A stretch of DNA of 34,053 nt from Gryganskiella cystojenkinii (lineage: Eukaryota > Mortierellomycota > Mortierellomycetes > Mortierellales > Mortierellaceae), in the NCBI GenBank assembly GCA_015852425.1, contig JAAAIG010000081.1:39942-73994 (forward strand). Direction: 5' to 3'. Made by a program: the position numbers and the translations under genes. The notes beneath the pieces are model-generated. The model was not told the origin of the DNA, made no database searches, and saw nothing but the letters and a program-made list of their open reading frames with translations. This document shows positions 1-10,928 of this stretch, piece after piece. Positions within the stretch are counted from its first letter, which is position 1. Each line of letters starts with the position of its first letter.

Positions 1-697
1 TTGAGCACTCCAAGACCAAGAGAGAAATTGATGAGAAAAGCGCAAGCAGCAAAGGAAGATAGAGCGACAACAACGAGAAGATGTTGACGTTCTCATGGTC
101 CAAGGCAAAAAGATCCGTCTGGGCAAAGTGCGAATGAACTTTATTTTCAATCTTAAGCTTTTCTTTTTGATTCACCCGAGGACTCGCTCACTTTCTCCCT
201 CCTTCGCCGTGAGTGGTCGTCCGTCGTGTTCCCATCGTACCCAAAAAAAGAGGACTGCCAGGGATGACAACCACCAGGACACCCATTCCAGTTCAATCTG
301 AATCTTTGTCTTTTTTACTTCATCTCATCCCTCGATCAGGCCCTCATTCACTATCGAAACATACACACACAAATCAAAATAGCCGGCCCTGCCTGTGTTG
401 TCTCTACTCTCCTCCTCCCTCGCACTCTCCTTTCCCAGCCTGCACCCTTGATAATCCCCCTCCCCCCTCTTTATCAATCAAAGTCGTGTGCCTTTTTTCA
501 TTCGTCAGTCCCTTGCTTTGCATTCATTTTGCATCCATCCATCGATCCCAATACTCTCTCCTCTCTCTCTTTATTTGCCCGCACGCACTTTTGAATGCAA
601 CCTCGCTCAGGCTCCCATTATTCTTACATCTCCTCAGCGTCTCAACATCGTCCTCGGTTCGATCCCATCTGAAAACATTTTTTTTTAAAATCAAGTG
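1..697. other. Upstream region with pyrimidine-rich leader
   Basis: No gene is supported here. From about 300 to 690 the plus strand is strongly C/T-rich and ends a few bases before the start codon at 698, which fits a promoter and 5' leader for the membrane-protein gene. The 161-codon open frame across 213-698 is low-complexity Ser/Pro/Leu and is treated as noise. The first 120 bases are purine-rich and could belong to a neighbour outside the window. Confidence 0.5.
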
Positions 698-1720
698 ATG
701 AAGCCCTCAACAAACCTGCGGATATGTAGCACCATGCTGGTCATGGTCCTCTTCCTCGCAACTTTTCCCTTGTCCTATACCCAAGCCCAAACCACTGAAT
801 CAACCTCTAGTGCAACAGTCACGACATCGGTCCCAGCGACCGCGACCGTGACTCCATCTGCCTCAGTCTCTTCCACGTCTTCAGTCTCTGTCACACCCTC
901 AGCGACCGTGACAACGACAGAAACCACCCCTGCTGAATCAACACCCACACCCGGACCGGCCAAGAACCCCAACGCACCAGGAACCGTCAACTGTTTTGGT
1001 GATTTCCAGGCCTGTAAGGACTCTGAGGAATGTTTTGTCCTCAGTGATGGACTCGTGTGTCTGAATCGTGATATGAACTGGGGTTATATCCTCTCCAAGA
1101 ACTCGTCCAGTGTTCCCGCCGTCCCAGCATGGGTGGGTCCCCGATCCCAGTTGCAATCCAACTGTTCACTTTTCCAGATGCCGAAATCGGATGATAAACC
1201 AGGATTGGCGCTCATGGTCTATGATCTGATTAGTGAGACTCTTCCCAAGGACCTCTTGACTTCGAAATGGGATCAAGCCACCACCAATTGGTATACGTTG
1301 TTCTCGAATTGTGCACCGGAACTGGCGTGTATTCAAGGGACCTGTCTGCCAAGACCGACGTTGGGACAGAGCTGTATGACGAGTTGGCAATGCAACCCTC
1401 AGGCACTGGGGCTGAACGAGAACAATATGCCGATCCCGACTGCAAACTCGAGTGAGATCCGATGCGAATACGAGAGTGGGGACAAGTCCGTGAACAAGAC
1501 CTGTCAGTTATTGAAACGGGATTTGTCGCATTCTGGCGGAGGAGGGTTCTCGGCCTGGCAGGTGATCGTCCCCGTGGTGGTCCTGTTGATCATCCTTTAC
1601 TTTGGCTCTGTGATTTACCAGCGCCATATGCGGAATCAAAAACTCAGAAAGTGGAGTCGGATTGAAGAAGGTAATGCAAGAAGGCCCACGATACACAGAC
1701 AAAAAGCTGCACGAGAGTGA
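698..1720 (+). CDS. Secreted Cys-rich type I membrane protein, function unknown
   Basis: This is a 340-residue protein in one exon. I place the start at ATG 698, because the codon three bases upstream is GTG. It has an N-terminal signal peptide (hydrophobic core about residues 10-26), a Ser/Thr/Val-rich stalk (about 30-85), a Cys-rich ectodomain (about 99-269, at least twelve cysteines) and one transmembrane helix (about 287-306). A short basic tail of about 30 residues follows. Spaced cysteine groups such as C-x6-C-x5-C and C-x5-C-x4-C suggest disulfide-bonded EGF- or WAP-like folds, but I recognise no named family. It is probably a plasma-membrane or wall-facing protein. Its architecture resembles the gene at 7961-10928. 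The tail is short, and a GTAATG near 1669 could be a splice donor, so the C-terminus may continue in an unrecognised exon. Confidence 0.75.
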   Translation: MKPSTNLRICSTMLVMVLFLATFPLSYTQAQTTESTSSATVTTSVPATATVTPSASVSSTSSVSVTPSATVTTTETTPAESTPTPGPAKNPNAPGTVNCFGDFQACKDSEECFVLSDGLVCLNRDMNWGYILSKNSSSVPAVPAWVGPRSQLQSNCSLFQMPKSDDKPGLALMVYDLISETLPKDLLTSKWDQATTNWYTLFSNCAPELACIQGTCLPRPTLGQSCMTSWQCNPQALGLNENNMPIPTANSSEIRCEYESGDKSVNKTCQLLKRDLSHSGGGGFSAWQVIVPVVVLLIILYFGSVIYQRHMRNQKLRKWSRIEEGNARRPTIHRQKAARE

Positions 1721-4164
1721 CGAGCCAGGAACTATTATTTTTGTTCTGAATCGGCATATTAACGCATTTATCTTGTCCTTTCTTTGCTATTGCCCCTGGC
1801 GAACCCACTAGAAGACAGAAACGACTACCGGATGGAGGCATACGACGAGATTCATTGATACCAATATTCCCCTTAGCTACGACTAAAATAAAACCATACA
1901 TAATACTTCGAGCAGAGAGGGCTACTGTCCTTGGCTCGAATTGTGGATTAGGCAGGTTACGTTGTCCATTCAAGGGGTTTGTTGCCGCCATACGTTCCGT
2001 TGACTCTGTCGCCTCTCCTTCGGCACAGCTCTAAAGCTGATAAACGAAATGAATTGATGTGTAGAACAAGAAACGATCACCGCCACCAAATACGAAAAAA
2101 TGGGGTTTTTTTGTCTGGTGGTTCCTAAAGTGACTTTTGGTGCATCAGCGGAGAAGCGAGGAATGAGATAGAAAAGAAAATTGATGATAACGATGATGGC
2201 GATCAAGTAAGTACGTTATGTCTAGCCCAGTGTGCCTGTTTTCTTTCACTTGTTTAAGACTTGAATTCCGAGGTCTTCCAAGGTCAAAGCGTTTGGCACT
2301 ATTTAAATGCAAGGATCATGGAATTGACGTCATTTTTTTCCTTTTGAGAGGGTCGCGTCTTTTGACGTTTTTTTCAACTCAATTGCAATCTGTGCATCCA
2401 TCTCCACTTTGTTCTCCCATGATCTTAAATGCTGCCCTTTCAATCCCCCCTTGAGAAACATCTGCAACGTTTACCCTTCAATTAAAATAAGTAAAAAAAA
2501 AAAAAAAACAAGTGATCCTCCTTCCATCTCTGTTTGTGATTTTCAGGTTTTTTTTAATTTATGCATAATGGAGATCTCGTGTCCTGAGCAACATCCATCC
2601 TGCAGCACTTCTTTTGTCGCATGCAACCACAAGGACGACCACACAGATAACAATTGACGTGTCACACATGCACACACGCACAGAGAGAGACAGCAACACA
2701 CGGACATATTCTCTCCCACGATAACAAAAAAAACTCATTCGAAGGAGGTCAGAATGCGGGGATTGTCCTCTTGTCTTCATCTGGACCATGTGTCCATTCA
2801 TTGTCACACACACAGACGCACGCCTAAACACGCACCAAATGCAGCCCAACGCAACGCAGAAAGGAAAAAAAAACTAGCCTACTGTACAGTACTTGGAAGA
2901 CAAAAAGGACAGAGACGAAGAAGGGGGCAGAAAACAGAGGTGATCGTTAGCGTGCAAATAGCGTGTTTCTGCTGCTTTGTCTCTCTCTCCTTTTGACTCA
3001 AACCCACAGCAATACACGTCAAAAGGGGAAGAACAACAGCAAGGTTTGGGGAGAGAGGGCGAGGCTGGGGTATGAGCAACAATGGTCATCGTGGTCATCA
3101 CATTGTTCCAAGGAGGCCATTCAAAAAGTGCAGGCAGGCTGTTCGATGTGTTCCATTCAACGAAGGAGATCAAAAAAAATTGCGTGCCTCGTCCTAAAAT
3201 TGAGTTCATATGCTGCACAAAGCACGCTTTCCTTTTTTGAGTGGATCTCCATTTTTTTTTTTTTTTTGGAGGACCGATAACAGCGGTGGATCGTCGTCAA
3301 TGTTGTCTGTGAATCAGAATGCTTAGTTCCGAACCACAAAGTTGTCCCTTCGTCATCATTGTCAGTTGTCGTTGACGCCTTTGCTGTATGTGAGATGCTG
3401 GCACATATGAAAAGAAATATCGACCTCGGGATTAACTTCTTATTTTAATCCGGGTCATCACTTGGCTCTCTTTCTACTGTCCTTTTGTAGCTCCTCCACT
3501 CCGTCACCTCCTTCGCCTTTTCTTTTTTTGTGTCTGTCCCTTTCCCCCTGCAGCAAAGAAAGAAAGAAAAAATCCGTCCTGAACGAGAGGGCTCTTGTCG
3601 TCTTTGCCCAAATTTCCAAATCTTCATCTTTGTCTTCCCAACCGATTTTTTTCTTCTTTGTTTCCTCTCTCTCTCTCTTTTCTTGTCCACCCCTTCGACA
3701 TCATCGCCTCTTTTCTCCTCCCCCTTTTCCCTTTTTCGTTTCCCTTCACCTTCTCTTCTTTTTTCTAATAGTCTATTTTGTGATACGATCCTACGTCTTA
3801 TTCCCCCTCTTTCATTGTCCCCTTTCCTCCTCTTTGTCTGCCCCCTCTGTTTTATTCATAGCTCTTGCGTGCTCAACCCCGGACGGATCCCAGCAAATCA
3901 TCATTTAATATCTCAATATCTGTTCCTTCTCTTTTTGTCCCTAAACACAACTCTCGTCATTCGCGTGTCATTTCCATTTCAACAATTACACGAATTGTCG
4001 CATTCAAAAACAACAACCAACGGCAAAGCAAACAACAGCGTCGACATCAACAAACACGTTTCGAGCCAGGAGTTTCCTCTCCTCCATTTTTTCATCCCTT
4101 CCTTCTCTCTTTCTCTCTCCACATATTTTACACACGAGCTTAAACACACACAAACGCACATACC
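1721..4164. other. Intergenic region and leader of the CASTOR-like gene
   Basis: This 2.4-kb stretch holds no convincing coding sequence. Short frames on both strands are lysine-, phenylalanine- or serine-rich low complexity with no family resemblance. There are homopolymer runs (A near 2495, T near 3252) and CA-rich patches around 2665-2830. From about 3460 to 4160 the plus strand is strongly pyrimidine-rich and leads into the start codon at 4165, which has the favourable context ACATACCATG. I read that part as promoter plus 5' leader. Confidence 0.5.
3462..4160 (+). promoter_or_regulatory. Long pyrimidine-rich promoter/5' leader tract
   Basis: About 700 bases on the coding strand are dominated by C and T, with CTCTCT and TTTTC runs, and the bias fades just before the ATG at 4165. 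Similar but shorter tracts precede the gene at 698 and, on the opposite strand, the minus-strand gene starting at 10928. Fungal core promoters often show CT-rich leaders. The transcription start cannot be placed from sequence alone. Confidence 0.4.
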
Positions 4165-7100
4165 ATGATTGTCGACATCCTTCCCTTCCGCCTTAAACTG
4201 GCCTCGATTGCCAAGGATGACATTCCTCGCTGTACCCACCAGCTTATGAAACTTGTTTTGTTCCCCGCAGGGTAAGATATTATGAATGTGAACCGAGACC
4301 TTGTTAGACTTACAACTGCCTCTTTTTCAAGTATTCTTCTCTCTGGGCTGTTTCTCTTCAATTATTCTTTTCTAGCCATCGACTCTTTTTCTTTCTGCTC
4401 GTCTGAACCTCTGTCGCAAAAAAAAGAAACACCCGATTACTGAACTTCTTCATCTTTATTCTTCCTTTTTGTTCACTATCCCCACAATGTTCGATTTCAC
4501 TATCCACACAACTCTGTGGTCGGCAAATCAAAAAAAAATCATAGACCGCAACACCTCTTCTCCTATACCGAAACAGAACGAGAAGTTTCCCTGATCCTGG
4601 ATGAATCTCACATCCCCGGGTTTCCCGAGGATGTCCTCGATGTCTGCAATGTGATCTGGAGAGCCGTCGGGATTGAACCTGGCGAGTCAGGTCTTGGTAA
4701 GCATACTGTTGCATCCATAAATCTCCTTTTTGTATATTTTTTTTCGTGGGACGTTCCTCAAAACACGTTGTTATGCAAAAATAGGGATGGGTAGATCACA
4801 AACGACAAACCCCGAGACGTTGGGGGTACGGCAAGGGGACCACAGGTATCCTCCCCTCTTTCTTCTCTCTCTCGTGGAGCGCCGGTCTTGTGCTTCCTTC
4901 TTTCATGCACGTTGCATATTTAGCGCACGACAACGTGTGTGTTGTGTGTCGTTTTTTCTTCTTTGTTTGTACCTAGACCATAACTATTCGACATGTTTAT
5001 TTGTACCCAAAACCATGGGATCAAAGAGAGAGACAGAGGAAGCTAGACAGAGAAAGCTCTCCTCCTCAAGTTCTGTTTGCGCTGTTTGCTAACTATACTT
5101 TTTTTTGGTTTTATTTAGGCGCTGTTGAGGTTATTTCACAAGTATCAAAAGCCTTGGCTGAAATCAATGTCTCCATCATGTAAGTGCAGAAAAGAGCACT
5201 TTATTCTGTCTCTCCTTAGTCTTTTGATAACCACGATTAGTGCCTTCCAAGGAAAAAAACTCTTTTTAAGATCTACGAGAGTGGAGAGGAGAGAGACGAA
5301 GGTCAATGCTTAGTGTGAGGGATTAATCTCCTTTCTCCAGCCCCAGGCACAGAATATACTGAACAGAAGGGGATGGAAATACCGCAAAAGAAAGTCGACT
5401 TGTTGTTTTTGCCGTAATGTTTTTTATTTCGTCTTCGAAGTTTTATTTTTTTGGTTTTTCTTCGATTGTGGTGATGGGGTTTGTGATGGCAATGCAAACT
5501 CTCTTTTTGTTGATGTTGTTGGCGATGGTTGCACACTGTGCCTGTTGATGGTTGCATTCCATTGTGTTCACTTCTCTTCCTCCTCGCCTTGATATCCTCA
5601 TCTGGTCAGACCACCTTTCACACTTTTTTTTTTGTCTTTCCTCTCTCTCACGCTCTTTCCTCGACTGCACAAAAAAAGAGTTGCTCTCAACAACAAACGA
5701 ACGCACGGCACTCTTGTACGACCAATAGCTCATAGAAACTCTTTTCGCGTTCGATGAAATCATTTCTTTCTCATCTCTCAGTTGCGGTCAACTCTAATTT
5801 TGAAAATTTCATTTCCCCCAAGGTCATCACCGTTTTTGTGAGCGATTGTCTGCTTTGTTCTATTTTTTTTTTTTTTTTTTTCGTTTTCTTTGGGTGATGG
5901 TGGAAAAGAACAATTGTGAGCGACTAATTGATGGCGGAAGGGAAGATCTATGTGCGATTAAAAGGGAGAAAGTGATGGTTGTGGTAATTCTGCAATTTTT
6001 TTTTGGGTTGCTCATTTCGTCATTGCACTAACAAATCATTTCATTTTTTTTCCTGTCGTTGTTCCCCAATAGGCAAATATCGACTTATGACGCAGACTTT
6101 ACCCTTTTACCGGAATGTGATCTTACCCGGGCCTTAGAGTGTCTATCGGAAAAGTTCACCATCAGCAACGATCCCCTCACGGATTCAGGACTCTCTTCGA
6201 CCGATTTACAGTCCTGGGAGGAATCGTTTCCCATGAGTCCGAATGAGATCACGTCCCTTCAGGATGCACTCTTGCTCGAGTCTGCGGCGACGATTCGTCG
6301 GCGACAGAGTCTTTTGGATCAAGACGAGACTGGGGAAACCCCCAAGTGTTCATTAGCTGGCGACGATGGCGAGAGAGGAGTTGAGGATGACGATGATCGG
6401 GATGATAGTGGAATCGGAAGTGAAGCGACCAGTGGTCCGAGCAGTGGATTGACAAGTGGTCATGAGAGTCATATCCTCGACGCTACTATCGGGACTCTGG
6501 ATCCCTCCTCTCTGCTGTCATCCTTGTCCCTGAACAACCAGCGCAAGGGTACAGCAAGAAAGAATCATCCCTTCCGAGTCAACTTCTCCCATCGGCTGCA
6601 TATCACGAGTCTGGAGGATAGTCTAAAGGACCAGCTGGCGATCAAATTACTGGAGTCCATCTTTTTTGACAATAGGTAAGCAGCTTGTTTCGCGCACCGT
6701 GCGTCGAATTGTGTGGATTTGTGCGGATTTGTGTGTGCTTGGGGAGGGGGATTACGGTCTAGCCCGTGTTTATTAAGAGTCGAATCGTTATGCTGACCTT
6801 TTCCCATTTGGTTTACTGCTCGTTGTTTAGAACGGACCGATTTTTCTCCTTTACGCAAACAGATTCGACTCTGAGTATTATCATGGATGACGCAACAATG
6901 AGTCTCTTCCCAGACAACACGCTCAACACCCAGGCGGGCGACTGGCGCCTGATCGCGATTGGGGATGGACCTTTGGGGTTTAACGAATGCGGGATCGTAT
7001 CGGCATTCACTGGACCGCTGAGTGAACGTGAGATTGGTCTCTTTTACCTGAGCACGTTCAATTCCGATTATATCATGGTCAACGATCAGGATTTTGAACA

Positions 7101-7353
7101 GGCCGTCGATGTCTTGAAGGAGACGGCGAGGCAAGTGACCGCGGCCTCAACAGCGAACGCGGACGAATTTTCTCAAGCCATCGCGTCTGCAGGAGTAGCA
7201 GTATCGGCAGGAAGACGTAAAGGTTCGATACAATCGATTGATACCTCGGTCTCTTGTTCCTCTGCCCCGTCCCATGGTATGGATCCTTCGGAAACTTCAC
7301 CAGTTTCGACGACGAATGACGAAGAAGACAAGGACGAGGTGGAAGAGTCTTGA
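4165..7353 (+). CDS. CASTOR-like two-module ACT-domain arginine-sensor homologue
   Basis: Five exons splice in frame: 4165-4271, 4545-4696, 5119-5179, 6073-6675 and 6831-7353, giving 481 residues. The N-terminal module (about 1-140) carries the family pattern FSYTETEREVSLILDE and later VSIMQISTYDADF. The C-terminal module (about 308-410) carries FFSFTQ, IIMDD, GPLGFNECGIV and YLSTFNSDYI. These match animal CASTOR1/2, cytosolic arginine sensors that restrain GATOR2 and hence TORC1. Ser105 and Asp387 line up with the human arginine-contacting Ser111 and Asp304, and Tyr112 and Asp115 with residues needed for GATOR2 contact. Unlike the animal proteins, the modules are separated by a long Ser/Asp-rich linker (about 140-300), and an acidic tail follows the second module. 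The family assignment is strong; arginine binding and TORC1 control in this fungus are inference. An AATAAA lies at about 7624. Confidence 0.85.
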
Positions 7354-7960
7354 CGAACGCCACCTTGCCACATGTGCCTTTGTCGACACCACGTACCAGA
7401 GTCACCTTTTTTTTTTTTTTGACTATCAATCTTTTTGCTTTATTTTGCACTTCTCTGTCCCTTGTTCTCCCACAAAAAGTCAAACACATACAACACCACA
7501 TACCTTATTCATATATTACTATAACTGCCAAGGGAAAAAAACAAAAAAGAAGAGAGAGAATAGCGCGAAAGAAGACCCCCCAACCTCATTCAACTGTACA
7601 ATAGACACACCTACCGCCCACCTCAATAAAAAAACAACTTGGCATTCCTCTTTCTCTCATTATGATAAAAGTCGTCTACTTGTAAATTTATTGTCATACA
7701 ACGTAGGAATATAGAGTCGAATAAGAGTTAGGGGGATACGCAAAAAGAGAGAGAAGGACCTATCTCGACGGATAAAAAATGGAGGAGGAATAGGGGTAAA
7801 AATGCAGAAAGTGATGATGTTTTGTCGAAGGCCACACTCTTTGGTCATTTAGAAGGATGAGAGACGAGTGAAGGAGAGGGGATAGAAAGAAGGCAAGAAA
7901 GAAGGGAGGAGGAAGGGAGGTCATAATATGAGGACATTAAGGAGGGAACTCAAAAAGATC
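7354..7960. other. Convergent intergenic region (two 3' ends)
   Basis: The stop codons of the CASTOR-like gene and of the minus-strand membrane protein face each other across 607 bp. The stretch holds an AATAAA for the left gene, a T-run near 7408, and a purine-rich tract at about 7855-7920 that would be the transcribed pyrimidine strand of the right gene's 3' end. No coding sequence is supported. Confidence 0.55.
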
Positions 7961-10928
7961 TTATTCTCGCAACTCGCGCAAGAAGTGATTGTTCTGACTA
8001 TAATCCTCGGATCCATAACCATGGCTGTTATGGCGCGTCGCTGGCAATCCACCGATCACGACCGCTCGCTCTGGTGGCGTCGGGCTATGCGGATAGCATT
8101 CCGAGTTGCGTTCGTTTTGTGGTTGATAATTGTTGTCGTAACTCTCGTCTGGGTAGCGGTACTGCGTGTACTCTGGTGAGTGAGCGTTCGTGACCGGAAG
8201 TCCCAGATCACTCGATGCGAGGCTCATACGATTCTGATGATGCGTGGCGCCAGCACCTCCTGCAACCTCGGCGGCGGCACCATCATAGTTGTTATAAGAG
8301 GCATAGTTGGGGTCGTAATATTGGTCCTGTTGGTATTGTTGATAAAGGTCCTGGTGTTGCATTACAGAGGCTGCTACGGCCGACGGCTGTCCATTGTCAT
8401 TGTAAGCAGCTGCCATGGCAAGGGCGGATTCATGAGCAGCAGGATGGAACAAATCATCGTGAGAGGTGTATTCTTCACGGTCATCATGGGATCTGTAAGC
8501 ACTTCCGGATGCGCCATTCGATTCAGCATCGTAGGCACCGCCAGCAATGCCTCCAGATGCGATCTTGCTCTTGAATTGACGCGAAGGCTAAAAAAAAAGA
8601 CATTTTAATGACCAAATGCACCCATACAGAAATCAACATCAATTTTTTTTTTTTTTCGCAAACTACAAAAGGTGAAGAGTAACCGGTGAGGACTTACCGA
8701 GAGCTTCCACTTGCGGAAGATCCAGATACCAATGACAACGACACAGACAAGTGCGACAATCACAGCCCCAATTGTCACCGCCATCTTGTTGCCACTAACT
8801 ACGGTCTCCTGATGCGCGGTTCCAGTCGGCAAGACCTCATCCTGAGCCCCAGTCATGGAGTCTGTGGGTGAAGTTTTTGGACGTGGGGTAGTCAAAGTCG
8901 ACTCAGCGTTGTCGTTGCCGTTGTTATTATTGTCATCTTTTAGGGATTGAGTCGGTTCAGGGCTGGGCTCATCGCTGGATGAGGAATCATCCGTGGTAAT
9001 AGAAGTGGTGGTCGTGACGGGATCCGATGAAGGTTCCAGGGTGGTGGGTTCATCAGTTGTTGAGGATGAGGTAGGTTCATCTGAAGTCGAAGTCGGTTCG
9101 TCCGAGGGCTCTGGCGAAGAGGAAGGTTCTGAGATGACCATAGGGAGTCCGAGATCCGGTGAAGGTTCGGTGGTGAAGGGGATGGAGATGGAGATGGAGG
9201 AGAAGGTTCGTTAGTAGGATGTTCATCACGGTCTCTTTCTTCTCGTTATTTCTGTTGTTGTTCTGCCGCCGTCGCTGTAATCGTCTCTGTTGGATTCTAC
9301 TTCAGAGTCACTAAAGAAGTCCTGGTCCTGGTTCTGATCCTGTCTTCATCACTTTCTCCCCTGGGTTCCAAGTGAACAACTGTGGGGGTGGAGGGTCCTA
9401 ATTTGACAATACAGAAAGACAGCACAATGTTAGTTTTTGTCAAGAGAGCATGCTCCATTCCGCCTTGGAGGTTCGTGCTTTTTCATTTTTTTTATACATA
9501 GGCTCTTTAAGCTTATTTTTTTTTGTATTCGTCTTCTGTTCTTCTTTTGAGAGGCCTTACATCTCTTTCCATTGTTCACAGAGAGCCGCTATTGTCGATG
9601 GGTTTATTGTCACTTTCCAAAAGCCGTGCCGTCCACGTGCAGTCAATGAAGTCCTGAGTATAGTGACACCTAATTGCCTCTATCCTTTTATTGAGGTCGG
9701 TAGCTGGTCCAGAACCCAAAGATTTTTCCTGCGGGACAGCATGTGGGGATCCGATATTATCGCCACCGTTTGGGCTGTCCCAAAGATTACTTGAATAATT
9801 ACACCATCTCCAGTTCACCGTTTAAAATCCTGAGCCGATCGTGAAGACTCTCAGTTGCGCTCTCAATAAGGGGGATAGGAGTATGAGGATGAGGAGGTGA
9901 ACGAAAATAGAGAAAAATGAAGAAAAAACAATGTGTCCCAGGAGCCAACAAACACGGAGGGGGGGATCGGGGCCGGAGAAAAGAGCCAAAAAGGACAAGA
10001 CCATAGTCAACAGTGACAGCAGAAAACAGAAAAAGAGCTCTTTGATATTCGAATGGAAAAGAGAACGAAAAAAAAAAAACAAGGAGATATTTTTTTTTTT
10101 TGTGTGCGCAACTCCTGCAAAGCTCCTAGGCTCGTAGAGCCTATGAGTAGAGCTGGACAAGTGAACAAAATAAAAATCTCAAACGCGATAGGTACATGTG
10201 TGTAGTGTTTGAGGTGTCGCTTGAGGGACAGACCTAACATGGTGGTTGCAATTTTCAAAAGAGAGAAAGAAGGCAAACCCTCTCCATGATCGTCAAGAAG
10301 GACGAGGGAAGGAACCTTAAAAAACAGTGGTAGGGAAAATCAGGTAGGAAGAGAAAAAAAAAAAAAAAAGGGAAGAGAAACCTTGCCGTTGGAAATTGTG
10401 TAAATAGAGAAGCGAGACAGCTGAAACGATACGAAAATGTCCTGGTATTCGTTAAGCAGAGCTCTTTTTTTTATCCTTACCGTCACTGTCGTCGCTATCA
10501 TCATCATTGTCATCCTCGGTTGGCGGTTCGGATACTGGCGCTGCGGGCACTTCAGGCGATGGAGGTGCGGCTGCGGGTGCTCCGCTTGTGGGTGGGGCTA
10601 CGCCCCCGACCAGGGAATCCAACAACCCTCCAGCCCGTTTCTCATTCAGCAGACGACGAGGACCACGACCTCTCTTGATCAAAGACGTTCGAGTCGACGG
10701 ATTCTCCTTCAGCTCGAGACGGCGTTGTTGGTACTGAGGCTGGTAAGAGATGGACTGGTAGAGACTACGTCGAGTGTTTTTGTGATCGCTATCTGGTTTG
10801 GCCTCTCTCGGAAAGTCAATGTTTGGAGACGGCGATGAAGGTGAGGGATGTGCGACGATGTTAGTTTGAGAGGTGGTAGCGAGGACGACTGACAGGGTCA
10901 GCATCCAGGACGTTGCTGTGATCCTCAT
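7961..10928 (-). CDS. Type I membrane protein, Ser/Thr/Pro-rich ectodomain, Tyr/Gln-rich tail
   Basis: I read three exons: 10928-10481, 9128-8698 and 8587-7961, in frame for 501 residues. Exon 1 gives a signal peptide (about 1-26) and a basic region with Lys-Arg sites (residues 85-86 and 97-98) that Kex2 could cut. It ends in a Pro/Ala stretch and an acidic run. Exon 2 gives a Glu-Pro-Ser/Thr-rich stalk and one TM helix (about 265-287). Exon 3 is a cytoplasmic tail rich in Tyr, Gln, Asn and His. The first intron (about 1.35 kb) has a GTAAGG donor. Its acceptor TCTCAG follows a CTAAC branch-like motif, and the junction restores a Glu codon inside a natural Asp-Glu-Pro-Ser repeat. Alternatively exon 1 is a separate 158-residue secreted protein ending at 10452, and the TM protein has another 5' exon. 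The function is unknown; a cell-surface sensor or adhesin is possible. Confidence 0.6.
9576..9818 (-). other. Unexplained coding-like island inside the long intron
   Basis: An 80-codon open frame with mixed, non-repetitive composition (several Trp, Cys and charged residues) stands out from the purine-rich, low-complexity sequence around it. The opposite strand is also open for 114 codons (9450-9794). I see no known domain and no splice sites that would join it in frame to the flanking exons. It could be a relic of an insertion, an alternative exon or chance. Confidence 0.25.

Noticed and set aside
656..666. GGTTCGATCCC, a tRNA B-box-like sequence
   Set aside because: No A-box, cloverleaf stems or anticodon arm can be formed with the upstream sequence, which is a pyrimidine-rich leader.
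213..698. 161-codon plus-strand frame before the first gene
   Set aside because: Composition is Ser/Pro/Leu low complexity produced by the CT-rich leader; it overlaps a clear signal-peptide gene start.
2660..2830. CA-rich stretch as a CRISPR-like or regulatory array
   Set aside because: The units are irregular dinucleotide-type runs without constant repeats and spacers.
8180..8608. 142-codon plus-strand frame with hydrophobic stretches
   Set aside because: Antisense to the Tyr/Gln-rich tail exon of the minus-strand membrane protein; its hydrophobicity is the complement of the Asn/Asp/Tyr codons.
9450..9794. 114-codon plus-strand ORF as a gene
   Set aside because: Its first third is Phe/Leu low complexity and no promoter or domain is seen; only the overlapping minus-strand island is noted as unexplained.
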